Source of the DNA: Membranipora membranacea
Lineage: Eukaryota > Bryozoa > Gymnolaemata > Cheilostomatida > Membraniporidae
Reading direction: 5' to 3'
Assembly: GCA_914767715.1 (NCBI GenBank)
Contig: OU612073.1
Location: 16,614,001 to 16,678,000, forward strand
DNA length: 64,000 nucleotides
Shown: in pieces, positions 10,739 to 24,600 of the stretch
Numbering within the stretch: position 1 is the stretch's first letter
How the letters are laid out: each line of letters opens with the position of its first letter
The notes under the pieces: model-generated
The model's input: the letters and a program-made list of their open reading frames with translations, nothing else
Told to the model about the DNA's origin: nothing
Databases searched by the model: none
Translations under genes and position numbers: made by a program

Positions 10739-12182
10739 ATAGTTATGTCAAGATCTAAATCATGTGCACTCATAACTCATTGAAGCTGCACAGTGCACAC
10801 TTTTATAGGAATCTGGGTTTCCCAGAAAATTCTTCCCAATTAGCTAATTATACACTTTCTGGATTCATGTAGCTATACACAAATAAACACAAGGCGTATG
10901 TATAGTTACCCTCATGACTGTGACTCATGATTCTACTTTTCAAAGATTTGAAACTTTCTTCAATATTCCACTCCATTATTATAGGTACAAACACCCTTTG
11001 TATACTGAAACCTACATGGCTTGTAAATTCAGTGACAGGTTAAGTACAACTCTAACCTACCATGACAAGCCTTCTTATTGTAATAGGGAAGGAAGAAAGC
11101 TTGTCAAACACCTGTAGCAATTCAACTCTTCCCTCATTTTTCGCAAGCAAGAATAGGCAAGCTATCCTCCCTCCTCAATCGAAACAACATAGCTTAGCAG
11201 TACAGGTCAACAAGGCCAAGAAAGTCAATATATAGATGTCTACTGAGTTGTAGTAGGAGCCCCCAGACAGCTTCAAATGCAAGTTGGTCGAAATGGATAC
11301 CACTAATGCAATATCAGACGTCTGAGCACTAAGGCTAACTGAGTTCCTGCATCATTGCCAGTCAACCAAACAGGTTGAGATGTCTGTTGTAATATGTAGT
11401 TTAGGATGAAACTAATTTGAATAGATATATAGGTAATTTATTGAGATTTTGGGCAGTTAATGGAGAATTTGTACGCTGCAGGCCTTTGGTTATCACATGA
11501 ACAAGATAAAACATGAGTATAAGTTGTGTGCTCCTGAAGTTAGAGGGGAAGTACGACTCTCTATTATAAATGGTTTATGGAAATTCTAAACGTAACAACA
11601 AATGTTTGGGAATCATACTAACTGTTGACAGGTGTTATTGAACGTAAACTGAATAACACTGGACTGAATAACAGCTCAGAAGATTAGTCTGCAGAGTTGA
11701 GACAAGCTGACCTCTGACTGAACAGAACTGTGACAAATAGATCTTCCAAAACAGCTGGGGGCGTGTTTAATGGAGATGATATATAACTGATTAGGACAGT
11801 GCTTGTTATTCTGTTACACGCTTGTTATTATCTTATATAAATAAAATGGGCTTACATTACAATGTGGTTCTTAAACATTATGAGGTCATCTAGGCACGTG
11901 ATAAACCCATAAGATTAGGAACTCGGCAACCACACCAATTATAAATCAATCAAGGAGCTAGAATGCCGTAAGTACATATTAGTGTCTCTTTATTTGCTCC
12001 AGGCCGTCTAAACTTTAAGATCCACGTTGTCGCTGAATCGCCACAGTTATGCGTGTGCCTGCGACATTGCCGCGACCTTCAAACATCCCCCAACCAGGCC
12101 TCGTGGCGCAATGGATAGCGCGTCAGACTTCTAACTGTTAGATGATATTTGAAGGTTGTGGGTTCGAATCCCACCGAGGTCG
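10739..12182 (+). repeat. Segmental duplication, copy B
   Basis: Direct counterpart of 6361-7672, starting near AAATCATGTGCACTCATAAC and ending with the intact tRNA-Arg. It begins a few hundred bases upstream of the secreted-protein gene's start codon, while copy A has no such gene next to it. Confidence 0.75.
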
Positions 12183-12845
12183 TTGTTTTATAGCAGCTAG
12201 GAAACTATTTTTCAGTCCAGTGTTATTCAGTTTACATTCAATAACAGCTTTCAACAATTAGTATGTTCCCCAATCATTGTTGTTATTCTGAAAAATTCCA
12301 TAATCATTTATTATTATTATTATTATTAGTTAATATTAGAGTCGTATTTCCCCTCTAATTTCAGGAGCACATAACTTATACTAATGTTTTCACTGTTCTT
12401 GTGATAACCAAAGGCCGCAGCGTACAAGCCAACATCTCATATCATTATATATTATGATTGTCATTCAACATCAGCATTACTCTCAGCAACTCAAATATGC
12501 TACCTAAAATTATTACAGATATCATTGCCAAATCCTCCATTGGCTGCCCATAATCTCAATAAATTACCTATATCTCTATTCAAATTAGTTTCACTCAAAA
12601 CAACATAGCACAACAGACATCTCAACCTGTTTGGTTTACTGGTAATGATGCAGGAACTCAGTTAGCCTTAGTGCTCAGACGGCTGCAATTGCATTAGTGG
12701 TATCCATTTCCACCAACTTGCAATTGAAGCTGTCTGAGGGCCCCTACTACACCTCAGTAGACATCTATATATTGACTTTCTTGCCCTTGTTGACCTGTAC
12801 TGCTAAGGGACTTAGTTTCGTTCGAATATTATGATATGTTCATTT
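11205..12845. repeat. Inverted repeat around the tRNA-Arg
   Basis: The left arm, about 11205-11690, reappears reversed and diverged at about 12205-12830. Examples are AAACTGAATAACACTGGACT against AGTCCAGTGTTATTCAGTTT, and CGCTGCAGGCCTTTGGTTAT against ATAACCAAAGGCCGCAGCG. The tRNA-Arg lies in the spacer. The right arm is followed directly by the inverted secreted-protein pseudogene, so the ancestral inverted unit probably included that gene. The right arm also holds an ATT trinucleotide run near 12309-12330. Confidence 0.8.
12097..12182 (+). tRNA. tRNA-Arg(UCU) with 13-base intron
   Basis: A complete cloverleaf can be drawn. The acceptor stem is GGCCTCG with CGAGGTC (one G-U pair) and discriminator G. 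The D arm is GCGC with GCGC. The anticodon stem is TCAGA with TTTGA and the loop is CTTCTAA, anticodon TCT. The T arm is GTGGG TTCGAAT CCCAC. Thirteen bases between A37 and position 38 form the intron, as in the intron-containing tRNA-Arg(UCU) genes of vertebrates. T-rich sequence follows as a Pol III terminator. It is identical over 86 bases to the copy at 39878. Confidence 0.95.
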
Positions 12846-12855
12846 AGGAGTTCAG

Positions 12856-13272
12856 GAGCCTGGAAAGTTTTTAAATGTGGAAGCTGAGGTTAGCTTGGAG
12901 TATATGAAACCTGCAGTATCTGGGTCTGAGGAAGGAGTTGAGCTGGTTGGGGCTGCCGTGGGGCAAGCTGCAGTAGAGACAAAGGAGTGGTTTGAAAATG
13001 AGGTTTGGCCTGAGATGAAGGAAAGTAAATGATTCCTGAATGAATCAGTTCGATGGAGCAAAAAGTCACTTGATGTCTTAGGAGTAGACATTGGTTCAGT
13101 GGAGAGAGACACAGTCAGGAAATGTGCTGCCGAAACAGCTACAACATTTGGAGCTTCTGTCTCAGATACTGACATGGACCAGTTTGTGGATGGACTGATT
13201 AAAACTGGTACTTAAGTCAGTTGGGGAATAAAAATACGTTCAGTCGCTTTCGGTGGTGAAGCTCTAGGATGA
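12856..13272 (+). pseudogene. Pseudogene of the secreted protein
   Basis: Inverted copy of exon 2 of the gene at 9606-10420, including its 3' flank to about 13400. The reading frame is interrupted by TGA at 13030-13032 (after KES-K, where the intact gene has KEST) and by TAA at 13213-13215. Long identities remain, such as GSVERDTVRKCAAETA and SVAFGGEALG. The first exon with the signal peptide is not found upstream. Confidence 0.9.
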
Positions 13273-13400
13273 TGATGTTTGTTTTTATCTCCTCTTGTAC
13301 ATTATGCAAACAGCTTTTTATCTTCTCATTACACTCCATTATTGTATTATGCTGGCATGGGGCTGGCAGACATACTAATGTTGGAAAGTGTGGTTTGGCC

Positions 13401-15652
13401 TGTATCCACTGGACAATCATTATTTATAATTTTTTAACAACCAAATAAGTTTGGTTTTTATAAAATATTTTTCTTTGTAATCATTTAATTGTATTCAATA
13501 GCCTTCCACAACACATCAGGTCTTCAAACAATTTGAGGACATTCGGGCAACACGCGTTTATCTATTGATCTAGTCCATGTCGAGCCGAGCCGCCTAAGTC
13601 TCACTTCCATTTTATTACCATTTTCGTTCTTTTATTGTGCTGCTTGTTTTGGCACATTCGGCAGAACATCAAGCTGACATTATATTTGATCTCATTGCAA
13701 GGTACCATGTTATTTGTTAACACTGACTCAATAATAATAATGTTTATTAATAATATCAAACCGCTATAATGTAATTAAATCAACCTTAGTTAATTTACAA
13801 TTAATAACTATTTTCTCTGCTGTTTCAATCGGGTCCTAGATGGTCTTATGTGTGCTATTTATAAGCTAAGCGGCTTCCAGTGTTCTGAGTGGGTGGGAAC
13901 TGGTGGGAACGGGAATATTTAGGGGGAACTCTTAGAACACAGTTCCAACTAAGCTCTGTGATTAAAACAGCGTGAAAATGTTTCCTTTTGACCAGATTTC
14001 AATCATTATTATCAATCATACTATGACAGTTCTATATTTCTGCATAAATGCTATACTCAACAGCATGGATTTGCATCATTTAACATATATATTGCGAAAA
14101 TAATCACAAAGAAAAAAGTCCACTTAGAACATTGGCCGGCTTCCTTACTGTTTTACATTCAGAATATCAAGAATTCCACAACTGAAAGGCTGAAGACAGC
14201 TTTTGAGTAATTATTTTGAACAAATTTAATAATATACCACTTAGTTGTCCTTGTATTAATTTATCATGATTATGAATGCACTGTAACACTGATGGTCTCC
14301 CTTCTCAGCAAGAAGATCTGATGGTCAAAAAAAAAATGCCAACATCCCGAGTTATTACTATTACACTATAGAATGCATCATCGTTTGCGTGTCTGTAAAG
14401 GACTACATATGCTAAATATGATTACGAAAGGTCTAGCTTTTATTTTACTCCCTACTAATTTTGTTCTGCCGAGGGCAGCAGTGGAAGGCTTAACTTGATC
14501 CTTGGCCACAGGTGGTACATGTTAAACATGGCGTTTATATATTATCAGGGAATCACATTTTTTGCTCATCTGTCAAGCAGGTGACTAATCACAATCTTGT
14601 ATATCATTAAGAAGTTGTATCCCCACTGACAAAGAGAAGACAATCATTACCACTGAAGAAATCATATAAACCATAGACAATTATATCTGATCTCTGGTAA
14701 TATGGTTCTCATTTAGAATGTTCTGCTCTTTTTATTATCCTCGTAAAGAACTCATCACCCATTTAAATGTTTTAGAACATGGAATATTTTGATAACTCAC
14801 TCAACTGTATGCACTAAGTTTTTTTACCAGTGGAAATCTAGTCATACAAGAGTGAGACACCAGACACACATATCATCACCTGAATGATCACTTCATGCAC
14901 ATACGAACATCTCTACAATTGTGTCAACATTCAAATAAGTACCAGTCAAGTATAATTTTATTATACAATAAATTAGGTCATAATATCAACCTCAAAAGTT
15001 GTATGGACGGAATCAAGGAGACCAAAAAAAACCAAAATAAAGCATTTTCAAACTCATAATTAAAATTTTACAAAAAGAAAATCAAACCATAGACAACAAT
15101 GTCTTAGCTTCTAGATAGAGATCTAAATATATAAAGGTGTATATAAGTATCATTTAATCATCGCCACAGACCTGAAAATCACAGTTGAATTTATACAATA
15201 CAAAGTCTCAACCATTGATCATTTATTACTTACGATGAAGCTGCTTTCCACTTATTGTGGGTATGATGCAGTGAATGAAAAGGTGAGAGTTTTTTTTAAA
15301 TATGTTGAAAGTTTCAGACCTTATTATACCAAAGGATTTTAGCAAGACACAACAAACGGCTAGCATCAGAAAATCAAAATGTGTGGAATGATGAGGAAGG
15401 ACGGTCACTTCAAAGTCAATTAAATAAATTTATCTAGTCTAGTTTTGACAAATTAGACGATAACCAATAAATACTGACACAAAATCACTGCTTCAAGGAA
15501 TCATTCACAATGTTACAAATCTTTGGACGCTAAGCCTTGTATAGATTTAAAGTCATTCTGTGTTGACTCATTTTTTGGCAGACTAACTAATCATGCTGTA
15601 GCATGTTTCCAAGTCACTATATTTGTTCGCATGCTGAGTTCTTTTCGGGATT
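13401..15652. other. Intergenic, no gene recognised
   Basis: AT-rich sequence with no exon or RNA gene I can support. The right edge should contain the 3' UTR of the minus-strand CAP-Gly gene. A 60-codon frame at 15226-15408 has no recognised similarity. Confidence 0.45.
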
Positions 15653-18600
15653 TCAACTTCCCCAAACCATGATGACCTTGTTGAAGGTGATGAATAGTCC
15701 TCTGTTTGGTTTACTGAAAAAGAGAAAAACTAATTAATATTATGTGGTTTTATTGTTTTTTTCATATATATCAGTATGTTATAAAAATGATCAAAATATT
15801 GTAATGCAAAAGGAAAGAACCGAAAATTGTGTCATCCCTTCAATTGGGATAAATAGGAGTGGAAATATTCGATCACTGCTGGAGGGGATGCAATATTTTT
15901 GGGATAATGTATGTCAGAACAATTCATTCAATGTTCACAGGGTATTGTCCAATAAAAAGTAAAAGACAAGTCTGAAAATTGATTGATTTATAAAATATAT
16001 AAACTACTCACCAGTCGAAGTATCTCACTCCATCATACATTCCATCATGTTTACCATCTAAAATTATCAAATAGGGTCAATATAGATAAACAAATGACTA
16101 ATCAGGCAAAACCAAAACATCAGTCGGGACTAGGAAGAAAAATTTGTTTAAAGATATGCTCACAATTGAGGTGATGCATGCATTAGGTCTCGCCTGACAG
16201 GCTGAAGTCATATTTGTTGGTTTATTTAAATGAACACAAAAAAATAGCGCATCCAGAGATTAAAGCCTACCCAAATACCGATACATGTTATGGTCAGGCA
16301 GTTACTTATGATGATGTTGTGTCAGATTTGCATGGTAAAAAATTCAATGCCTGACTATAACATGCATTGGTCTTTGGGTAGTTTTTAATTGAATGAAATA
16401 TGACATACCTTGGTATTCCAGTTCTAGGCCTATGTAGGTCTCATTTTTATCATGAAGATGTCCAACAAACTTCACCACTCCTCTGCAAATTCTACCATCT
16501 GGTTTGGTGAACTTGGCAATATCTCCTAGGGCTAAATCGGCGGGTGACCGAGGGGCGAAAGGTCTACGCCCTGTAGTGCTGAGCGAAATTTTGCTGCTAG
16601 GAGATACAGTGGTCTTGTTGTGCTGGGTTGGAAGAACTGGCACCAGAACAGAACGAAGTCCGAATGTAGGGGGCGGGGCTAACCTCTCTGAAAGTAAATC
16701 TAAATAATATAGGAAAACTAATAAGAATCAAACAAAACAAGTCCATTAGCTCAATAAAACGAACTTATTACAGCTTCGAGGGTCTAACCTTAGTATCAGC
16801 ACTTGGGTTGCCGATATCGAGTGCAAAAAATAATAGCTAAGCAATAAAAAGCAGAAAAAGGATGGATTTTACAACAGCTTTAAAATCTGCTAAGTATGAA
16901 AACAGACACTACAAAACGGCCTTCTCTGGATTCTTATATGACATTATTGTTAATAGTGTGACTGAGTGTCTGGACTTGAGGTCTGGACTTCATGAATAGA
17001 CATACTGATTGATGGTACTTAGTCTTAGTGCTCAGACAGTTTCAAAGGTGATATTATGTGACCACATTTCAATTCATGCTCATGAGATACTGTGAGCCGT
17101 TAGTTAACAACCTCTGAGGGTTGACAAGAAGGTGACTGACCAATTTCATGTTCCCAGCGGCAGCTCACCTCTGCTCATTTCAGGTTATAAAACAGACTCA
17201 ACCCCATCACCCCAAGTAACAGCTGTCTGAGCACTTAGACTATTTGTAATGACTCAAGGTTCACATTTACAACTACATAGTGGGTGTGAGGTTTAATCTC
17301 TTAGGGTCATTCAGCATTGGCAGGTAAATCACGGTATTGCAATACTCAGTACTGATATCATGGCGGCAAATCATGGGACCAAACAACAGAAAGCACAAAA
17401 TATGAATCAAAAGGTAAAACTGTATTACCTGTTCCTATGACATCAACAACAAAGATAAATCGATTAAATCATGCTATTCTGTATTAAGATATTGGGACTA
17501 GAACTAGGACTAGGACTAGAACTAGGACTGTATCTCAAAGGGATAACTGAACATAGATAACATACAGGGAGCTTGTAAAGTACTAAGATATTCTTCAAGC
17601 GCTCGAACCAGGATAGCTGGTAGGGGCATTTCATTATCAAGTGGTTGATAATAAAACGCTACTACCAGCTATCCCTGCACAGTTTGAGCGCTTAAAATAC
17701 TGAGATGTATGACTTGGATGGAAAATAACCAAGTTGCAGAATTAACAGTGTTACAAATAAACCTACACAGAATGCACATTTTATGTAGATGACCATTTAC
17801 CTTGAGTCGATTCGCTGCGGATACTGTCACTACCCAGACTGCCTCGTCTGACATGATTGGTGTAACCTGCTGCCGAATCTGACCTCGTGACATCAGCAGT
17901 GACATCATCATTTACATCATAAGCACCATAGGCAGATGTGTTGAATGTGGCTTCATTGAGGATATCCATAGTACATTCGCTTATACGATCATCTTCTATC
18001 TTTCTCAAAGAGAGAGATCTGGCATTGCCTAGTGAATTAGATATGGTTGAAATTACAATCCACTGGGGCCACATTATATCTTAACAATAACCAAAAACTA
18101 AATAAGGTACAATACAGCATTTTGTTACTATGATTACACATTTCTAGTGAAGGTGTGTTCAGAAAAACTTCTGAAAAAAAATCAGGTTTCTCAATGTCGA
18201 AGTAAGACCTTGTATCATTGATTAACCGTTAGAATGAGATTGGTAAAAATGATACCCTCTCTTCAGTGAGTAAAACTTATAATTGCTGACTCACCGCTTC
18301 TGTTGAGAGGTTTATATGACTCAAATCCAGCCATCAGTACTGTAGTAGACTCACTGATATCTGATCGTCCACTTGGGCTGGGTGGTCTGTCATCTGAACT
18401 CTGATTGGACAGCTGATATGAGGATCTGTATTCCTTCCTCTGACTGGTTGGACTATAGACTGAGCTAAGCAATGGTTGCTTGTAGCCTGTTGGACGATCT
18501 GAAAAAAAAAGATAAAGATGGTCATTTTTATACAACAAGCGATAAACATGCCGATCTGGATATTGGAACTTGCAAGGGACTAGGTGAGGGTTGAAGTCCA

Positions 18601-21600
18601 AATTTTCATTCAATCTTAACATGGTGTCTGAGTAAGGTTTCAATCCACACACTAGTTACCTCATTGCAGGTTGAAAGGTGAACCTATTGTACATGTTTCA
18701 GATATGGTAGACTAATTCTAACAAGATAAATATTGTTACATCACATCACATTCACCAAAATATGAAAGTTATCAGATATTTGACATGCAATAAACAAGAA
18801 GGAACAAATAGAAATCAAAATTAGATTATTTGAGCTTAGCAGCTCAACCAACCTGCACAACACAAGCAGTATAGAAAGAATGCCTCTCTATTCAAGACGT
18901 AACTCAACAATACTTAGCTTATCAAAATTAAGCTTGCTGCCGCTTGGCTCACACTATATTGTTGCTAGACAGAAGCTTATAGCAAACAATAAGCGCTATT
19001 GATTATGTAAGAAACTCTGAAAGGCCCTCACAAAGGGGTGTCAAGCAAATAGAGGCTAGTGGCCAATTTGGTCAGCATTTTACAATCAATGTCGTGCACC
19101 CACATCAAGGCAGCATTGGATTGTACAAATTCACTGAGGGGTTTCTCCCCCATCAATCTGTCAGCAAAGGGTATCAATATCTATACCCTGCATTTGAGGA
19201 ATATTACTGATCATGCAGCTCAGTAACTTGTATAGCTCCTCGCCTGGTCCGTGCTCGCTCCCTAACATAGTCACAGTGCGTAAATAATTTATAATCTCAC
19301 CGTAAGCGGAGGTCCTGGTGACGAAGCTACGTTTACTTTCAGGCGATCGACTGAGAGGTGTTATGATGGGATTCCGAGAGGAGAATTCTCTTATCTTCTG
19401 CTTAAGATTGTTAATCTCGTCCCAGGCTGCCTCCTTATTCCGAGAGTCAGCGTGTCTCTCTCTGTCTGTGTTATCATTCACACTGGACCCACTTCCCTTC
19501 CATCTGAATAACCAATAATCAACATTGTAAACGAAATAATACGTGAAGACTGGCTCAGACTCACTTGTAATTGATCAACAATTACAGATCTGTTTCTGAG
19601 ATGTAGATAATGCATAAGTGGACTTGGTTACTGCATTAACTGCATTCCACCCAAGTAAATTTTCAAGGCTCCAATGCAAGTTCAAATGTTTAGCCAACGC
19701 ATTTCAAAGTTCATTTAAAACCATAGACAAAACACACCATGTTTTAAACTATGGAGAAATATTTATGTGCTAGTATGAAATTAAGTGTGAATAAAGTCTC
19801 ATGTTCGGTCCAGTATTCGGTCGGTCGGTAGTATTAAGGTATAATAACAGTGAAGGGAAGTGTAGGATTTATCCTCTCACCTGTTGTTAGCTTTGAGCTC
19901 TCTAATATTATTTCTCAGCTCCAAATTCTCATCCTGTAGAATATTACTCTTTTCTTGTGTGGCTTTGAGATCTATTCGGAGTTGTGCCATTTCACTACGC
20001 AAGTGCATCATCTCATCATCCGTCTGCTGTACATGTCGCTGGTGTAACTCATCAATCTGTGAACAAAAATATACATTTTATAAAATGTATTCACCAGTCC
20101 GTTGGAGTCATTCTCACATTATGAAAATAATAAGTCAAATAAATGCCTGACAAATACATTGATCAATAGCAACTAAGGAGATAGTAGCAGCTAATTTTTG
20201 GTTTGCATGACCCTGAATCTATCTCTGCTCGCTGCAATTAGCTCCAATATTGGACATAATATTGGACAGTAGTAACCACCGTCCAATATTACAGGGCTAA
20301 CAATGTGACCTTGGTTTGGTATGCTGACTTCCTTACACTTATTTTGGTGCAGTATATTGTTAATATATTTTTATAATTTCGTTGAATTTTAACTTGAATG
20401 GTAGGAGTTCTGATGCAAATAATCCAAGAGAAAACAATTTTGCTTTGATCTCCGCTCGATTAACTTGTAAATTACTGCACCAGTAACCTAGCCCACCTCT
20501 TACCTAAAAGTGTAGGATGAAGTCAACTGCGGCTGTATTTCATGTTTTATACTGCCCTAAGAAAACCAGCTAACATTTTTTGTTACTTTTGTTATATTTA
20601 AGTCTAGGGAAGAGCAAACATCAGGACGACATGTGGTATGTACCTGTTGTTGGAGTATCTGACGTTCAGTTTCTGTATCGTTACCCAGATTAGCACTGAG
20701 TCGTTTTATGTGAGCAGTTAGCATCTGATTCTCCTGGTCCAGCCTTAGAACCTCAGCACTGGAAGTCTCGTTAGCTTCGTGTAAATCTAGTACCTGGCTC
20801 TCCAAGTCTCCTGTAAGGAAGAAAAGCATCTCAAGGTCAAATACAGCAACTGTGACAAGCAGCCCTGTCTGACACATTCATCAACCAAAAGCATTTGTGC
20901 AAGAAAGTCTTGGAGGTAAGCAATTTTCTACCAAGATTTGATCGAAAGCTGACCTTCAAGGCAACAATCTAAAGACACAAAATAAAGCGCTCTTGTAAGA
21001 ATAGTGATGGTAACAAAAGATGCAGGCAGCAGTGGGTTGGGTGAGGAAAGTTTACCTCAGACGAAAGAGTTCACAAATTAACTACATGACAATGTCATCA
21101 TTAACTGCAGACTGATTGTGGTATTCACAGAAGCGAGCAGGAGGGTGGAAAAAGAATAACGACCTTGAGTTGTGACGTGGCATTGTGACTTATTACTTAC
21201 TGATGCCAATTTCCCAGTCTGTCGGCAAGAAAGGATTTTTATTTTATCAATAATTTGATAAAACATTGAAGTTATAAACCATTGAAGTCACGAAATCAAA
21301 TTGTAGCTCTTGTTTGCCAAAACATATTAGCCAGAGATTGGCTATATTGGTAACCAATGAAGCTATCATTTCAAAGTTCAAGTTTCTAAAAACTTCAGTC
21401 TAAGTCTCCTTTGTTTGAATAGGGATATAACAGCACTAACAAAGCATAGTACTTTCTAATCTTAAATTACCAGCACTATTTTGCAACAAAACAACAGTGT
21501 GAATAACGTGGACCAGCAAGACCCCTCAGAATAATGAAGTTGCACTTATTCAGGATTAAGTCAGCCGTCATTTTGATACTGCACCCAGCTCACAATATTG

Positions 21601-24600
21601 ACGCATGTTGCATAGCGTTCAGTCAATCAAGTGGAAGAAAGAAAAGCAAACTCCCTCTAAGGCCAACTCTCCTGGGATTAAGTTTGCACCAAGTCGATTA
21701 GTTGTGTAAACAAAAAAGTGTAAAAGTTGTAGCAAACAATTCTCAGAGTGAGTCAAAATGTTTATTGGCAGCACAATATTTAAACATGTCATTTCAGTTC
21801 CTGTGAAGTCAATCACGCTGAAACCTGGGTACAAGCTTTATTATAAGAATCATGATCACGATTTTACAGCCCCGTGCCATGAGAGCAGTATCGGATCATG
21901 ATGGATACTTCCTCTCAGATTTTGGGTTATTATTTAAAAAGACACCATGTGTACAACATCAAATAAGCTCATCTGAATACCAAAACTAGTTGGGCCTAAA
22001 TTCAGGCCAAAATTTTTTTACCATCTAAGTTGACATGCTTCTTGGAATCACAAAACTTACCTATTTTCCGTTGCATAGGTTCAGGATTATCCGCTCTATA
22101 TGAGTCGAGTTTCTGCTGCAGATTGGCGCTGGCTGCTGATCCACCTCCTAACTCGCTGCCAAACTCAGACTTACTGTTCATCAGATCTTCTACCTGCTGT
22201 CTAAGCTTCCACAGCTCTGTGGCCAGGTTCTCCTTCTCCCTCAGTAACATGTCACATCGACGCTCAGACTGTCAGAAAGTTAACAGTGTTAACAATGATG
22301 CCATTACAAGACTATGTTTTTTTAAAAATTAGGATAAGACTAGAAAATCAGAGAATAATTTCTGGGTTTTGTTACGAAATATTGGCTGTTTGTTCCATCT
22401 CATATGATTGCTCGCTAGCTCTCATAGCTTTGAGGTTTGATGAAAACATTCCTGCTCACAATCCTTACACTCTTCTTGACCAATTGTACGTTTATGAAAT
22501 TAATCTGCTGACTTAGTTAAGATGGCATATATGACCAGGCATGTCAGATATTGTGAATGGGAATAGAGTGATGGTTTGATTCTAGCTGATGCTGTGATCA
22601 AGCGCTGCCGGTTTGCATGCTAACCCTTGGCAGGTAATGTTTCACATGTCAACTCAGTGCAAAGTCTCATGCAGTCTTCTTAATTTCGTCTAACCATTTG
22701 TGAAAAATCCATAGAAGTGAAAGACCTGCAACTATTACAGATTCTACAACTACAACAGTTTAGTCCTCAAGTGTAACACTGAGGTGTCAAGTATGATGTG
22801 TGAAAAATTCATAATTGAGAACTTTGACTCTGACAAGGTCCTTATTCAATAGGCAGGTTCTCCACCAAATCTCGATTCCAATTAATATCTTTACCAGAGA
22901 AGCGAATGCACTTGCTGGCATGTTAAATCTTTTACGTTTGGTTAGGTGTTGAATCAAAGTCAGGCCAAACTTTCTTCTCCTCAAGACATCACAGATCTGG
23001 TCTTTCTATTTATTATTTGGCAGTTGTGATATCTTACCTAATCTCATCCTAAATCCTCTGCATTTGTTTTGGTTATGATAGGGGTGACAAGAAGGACATT
23101 GGACATAAGCTGCATGTACTGCCTGACAAGAAAGGAGGCCAAATCATTGTGGAGATGACAAACCTCGGATAGTTTTCCATGTACATGAGATACAGAGTCG
23201 GTGGATGAGTGGCCGTTACTCATCCCAGTTTTATTCCCTCTGATCCTGTTATTCTCAGTGACTAACTCCTCAATCTGTCTCCTCAGATCAGAAGTCTCGG
23301 CTTTACTCTCTGCCAGCAATTGTCTCATAGAGGGCGCTTTGTCTGGGGAATCCTGGTATTCCTGTAAAAGTAAAAATAACAGAATTACTCAAAGCTCGTA
23401 ACAACTAACTGAGCAGTGTTAGCTCTTTTTCTCCCACTAAGAACTTTTGTTGCAATCTACAGAGAAGTACTCAATGAATTCGCCACTATAAACAAGACAC
23501 ACCTGAGCTGTGGTAATGCAATAACATGCACACCACCGACACTTGAATACCGATGGCTTGCCTACAACAACTAAGTGATAAGTGACCTGCAAAAGTCATA
23601 AATATAAGGCTCCAATCATATCTTGACCTGATCATAAGATAAGTGAGGATCTGGTAAATCCCCGCCGTAGTTGTCCTCCTCCTCCTCTTCTGGATCACCT
23701 AATACGGCAGCCGCTGCCTCTAACACATCAGCTAGCTCTGCTGAATAAGACTGATCAGACGAGCTGCTGTCGGTCTCTCCTCGGTCTGATGACGATAGCT
23801 GATCTACACTCCCGTTGTCATCCTGTCGCAACGAGAGCTGTTTAATCGGGACTGACATATCTGTCTCAGTTTGCTGACTATCCTCAGGTGTGGGTACTAC
23901 CATCATACACAACAGTCACGAGTAGAAAAATCCTAAAGGAGAGCTGATGTTTCCAGTCCCGAGTATAGGCGGTTAGTCATCAAATATCTGTGTCCTGAAG
24001 TTTATGGTTGACAATATAAGCTAAGCCTTTTCGTTATCCCCGCTGCCGAATGAAGTGTCAGCCAAGCATATATCCAGGTGTGAGTAAATAATATACTGTT
24101 GGCAGCGCTGCCGCTGTCTGAAAGGCTGTCAAAATCCTATCTAAGAACCCTCGACTAAGCACAGCAAAAACAAATACCCTTGTGACAAACGATAAAACAC
24201 AAGTGATTGAGATATAGCGACCAAGGTGGTCAAATACACAATACAGCACACAGCTATAATGAAGTGTACAAGTTATAATAATAACATTATCCTATTTAAA
24301 TATTGCTGAATATGAAATAAGATTAGCAGTTTGTATTGTTCAATCAGAAGTGAATTGTATTCTGTCGCTGCTGACCTGTGTAGACTTTTGAGATTAGGTG
24401 ATATGAGAAGCAAAAGCAAATAATTTCTACACAATTAACAGAAATGCTGCCGTGATAATTGGCATGATATGATGCCGGTATATTGGTGGAGAATAATATG
24501 GTGCACCAAAAGTACATGTTTCTACAAAGACCATACTCTGAAGCACGCTCAACAGACTGAAGTAATCTACATTTGAACAATTGAGAAAAACCCTCACCAA

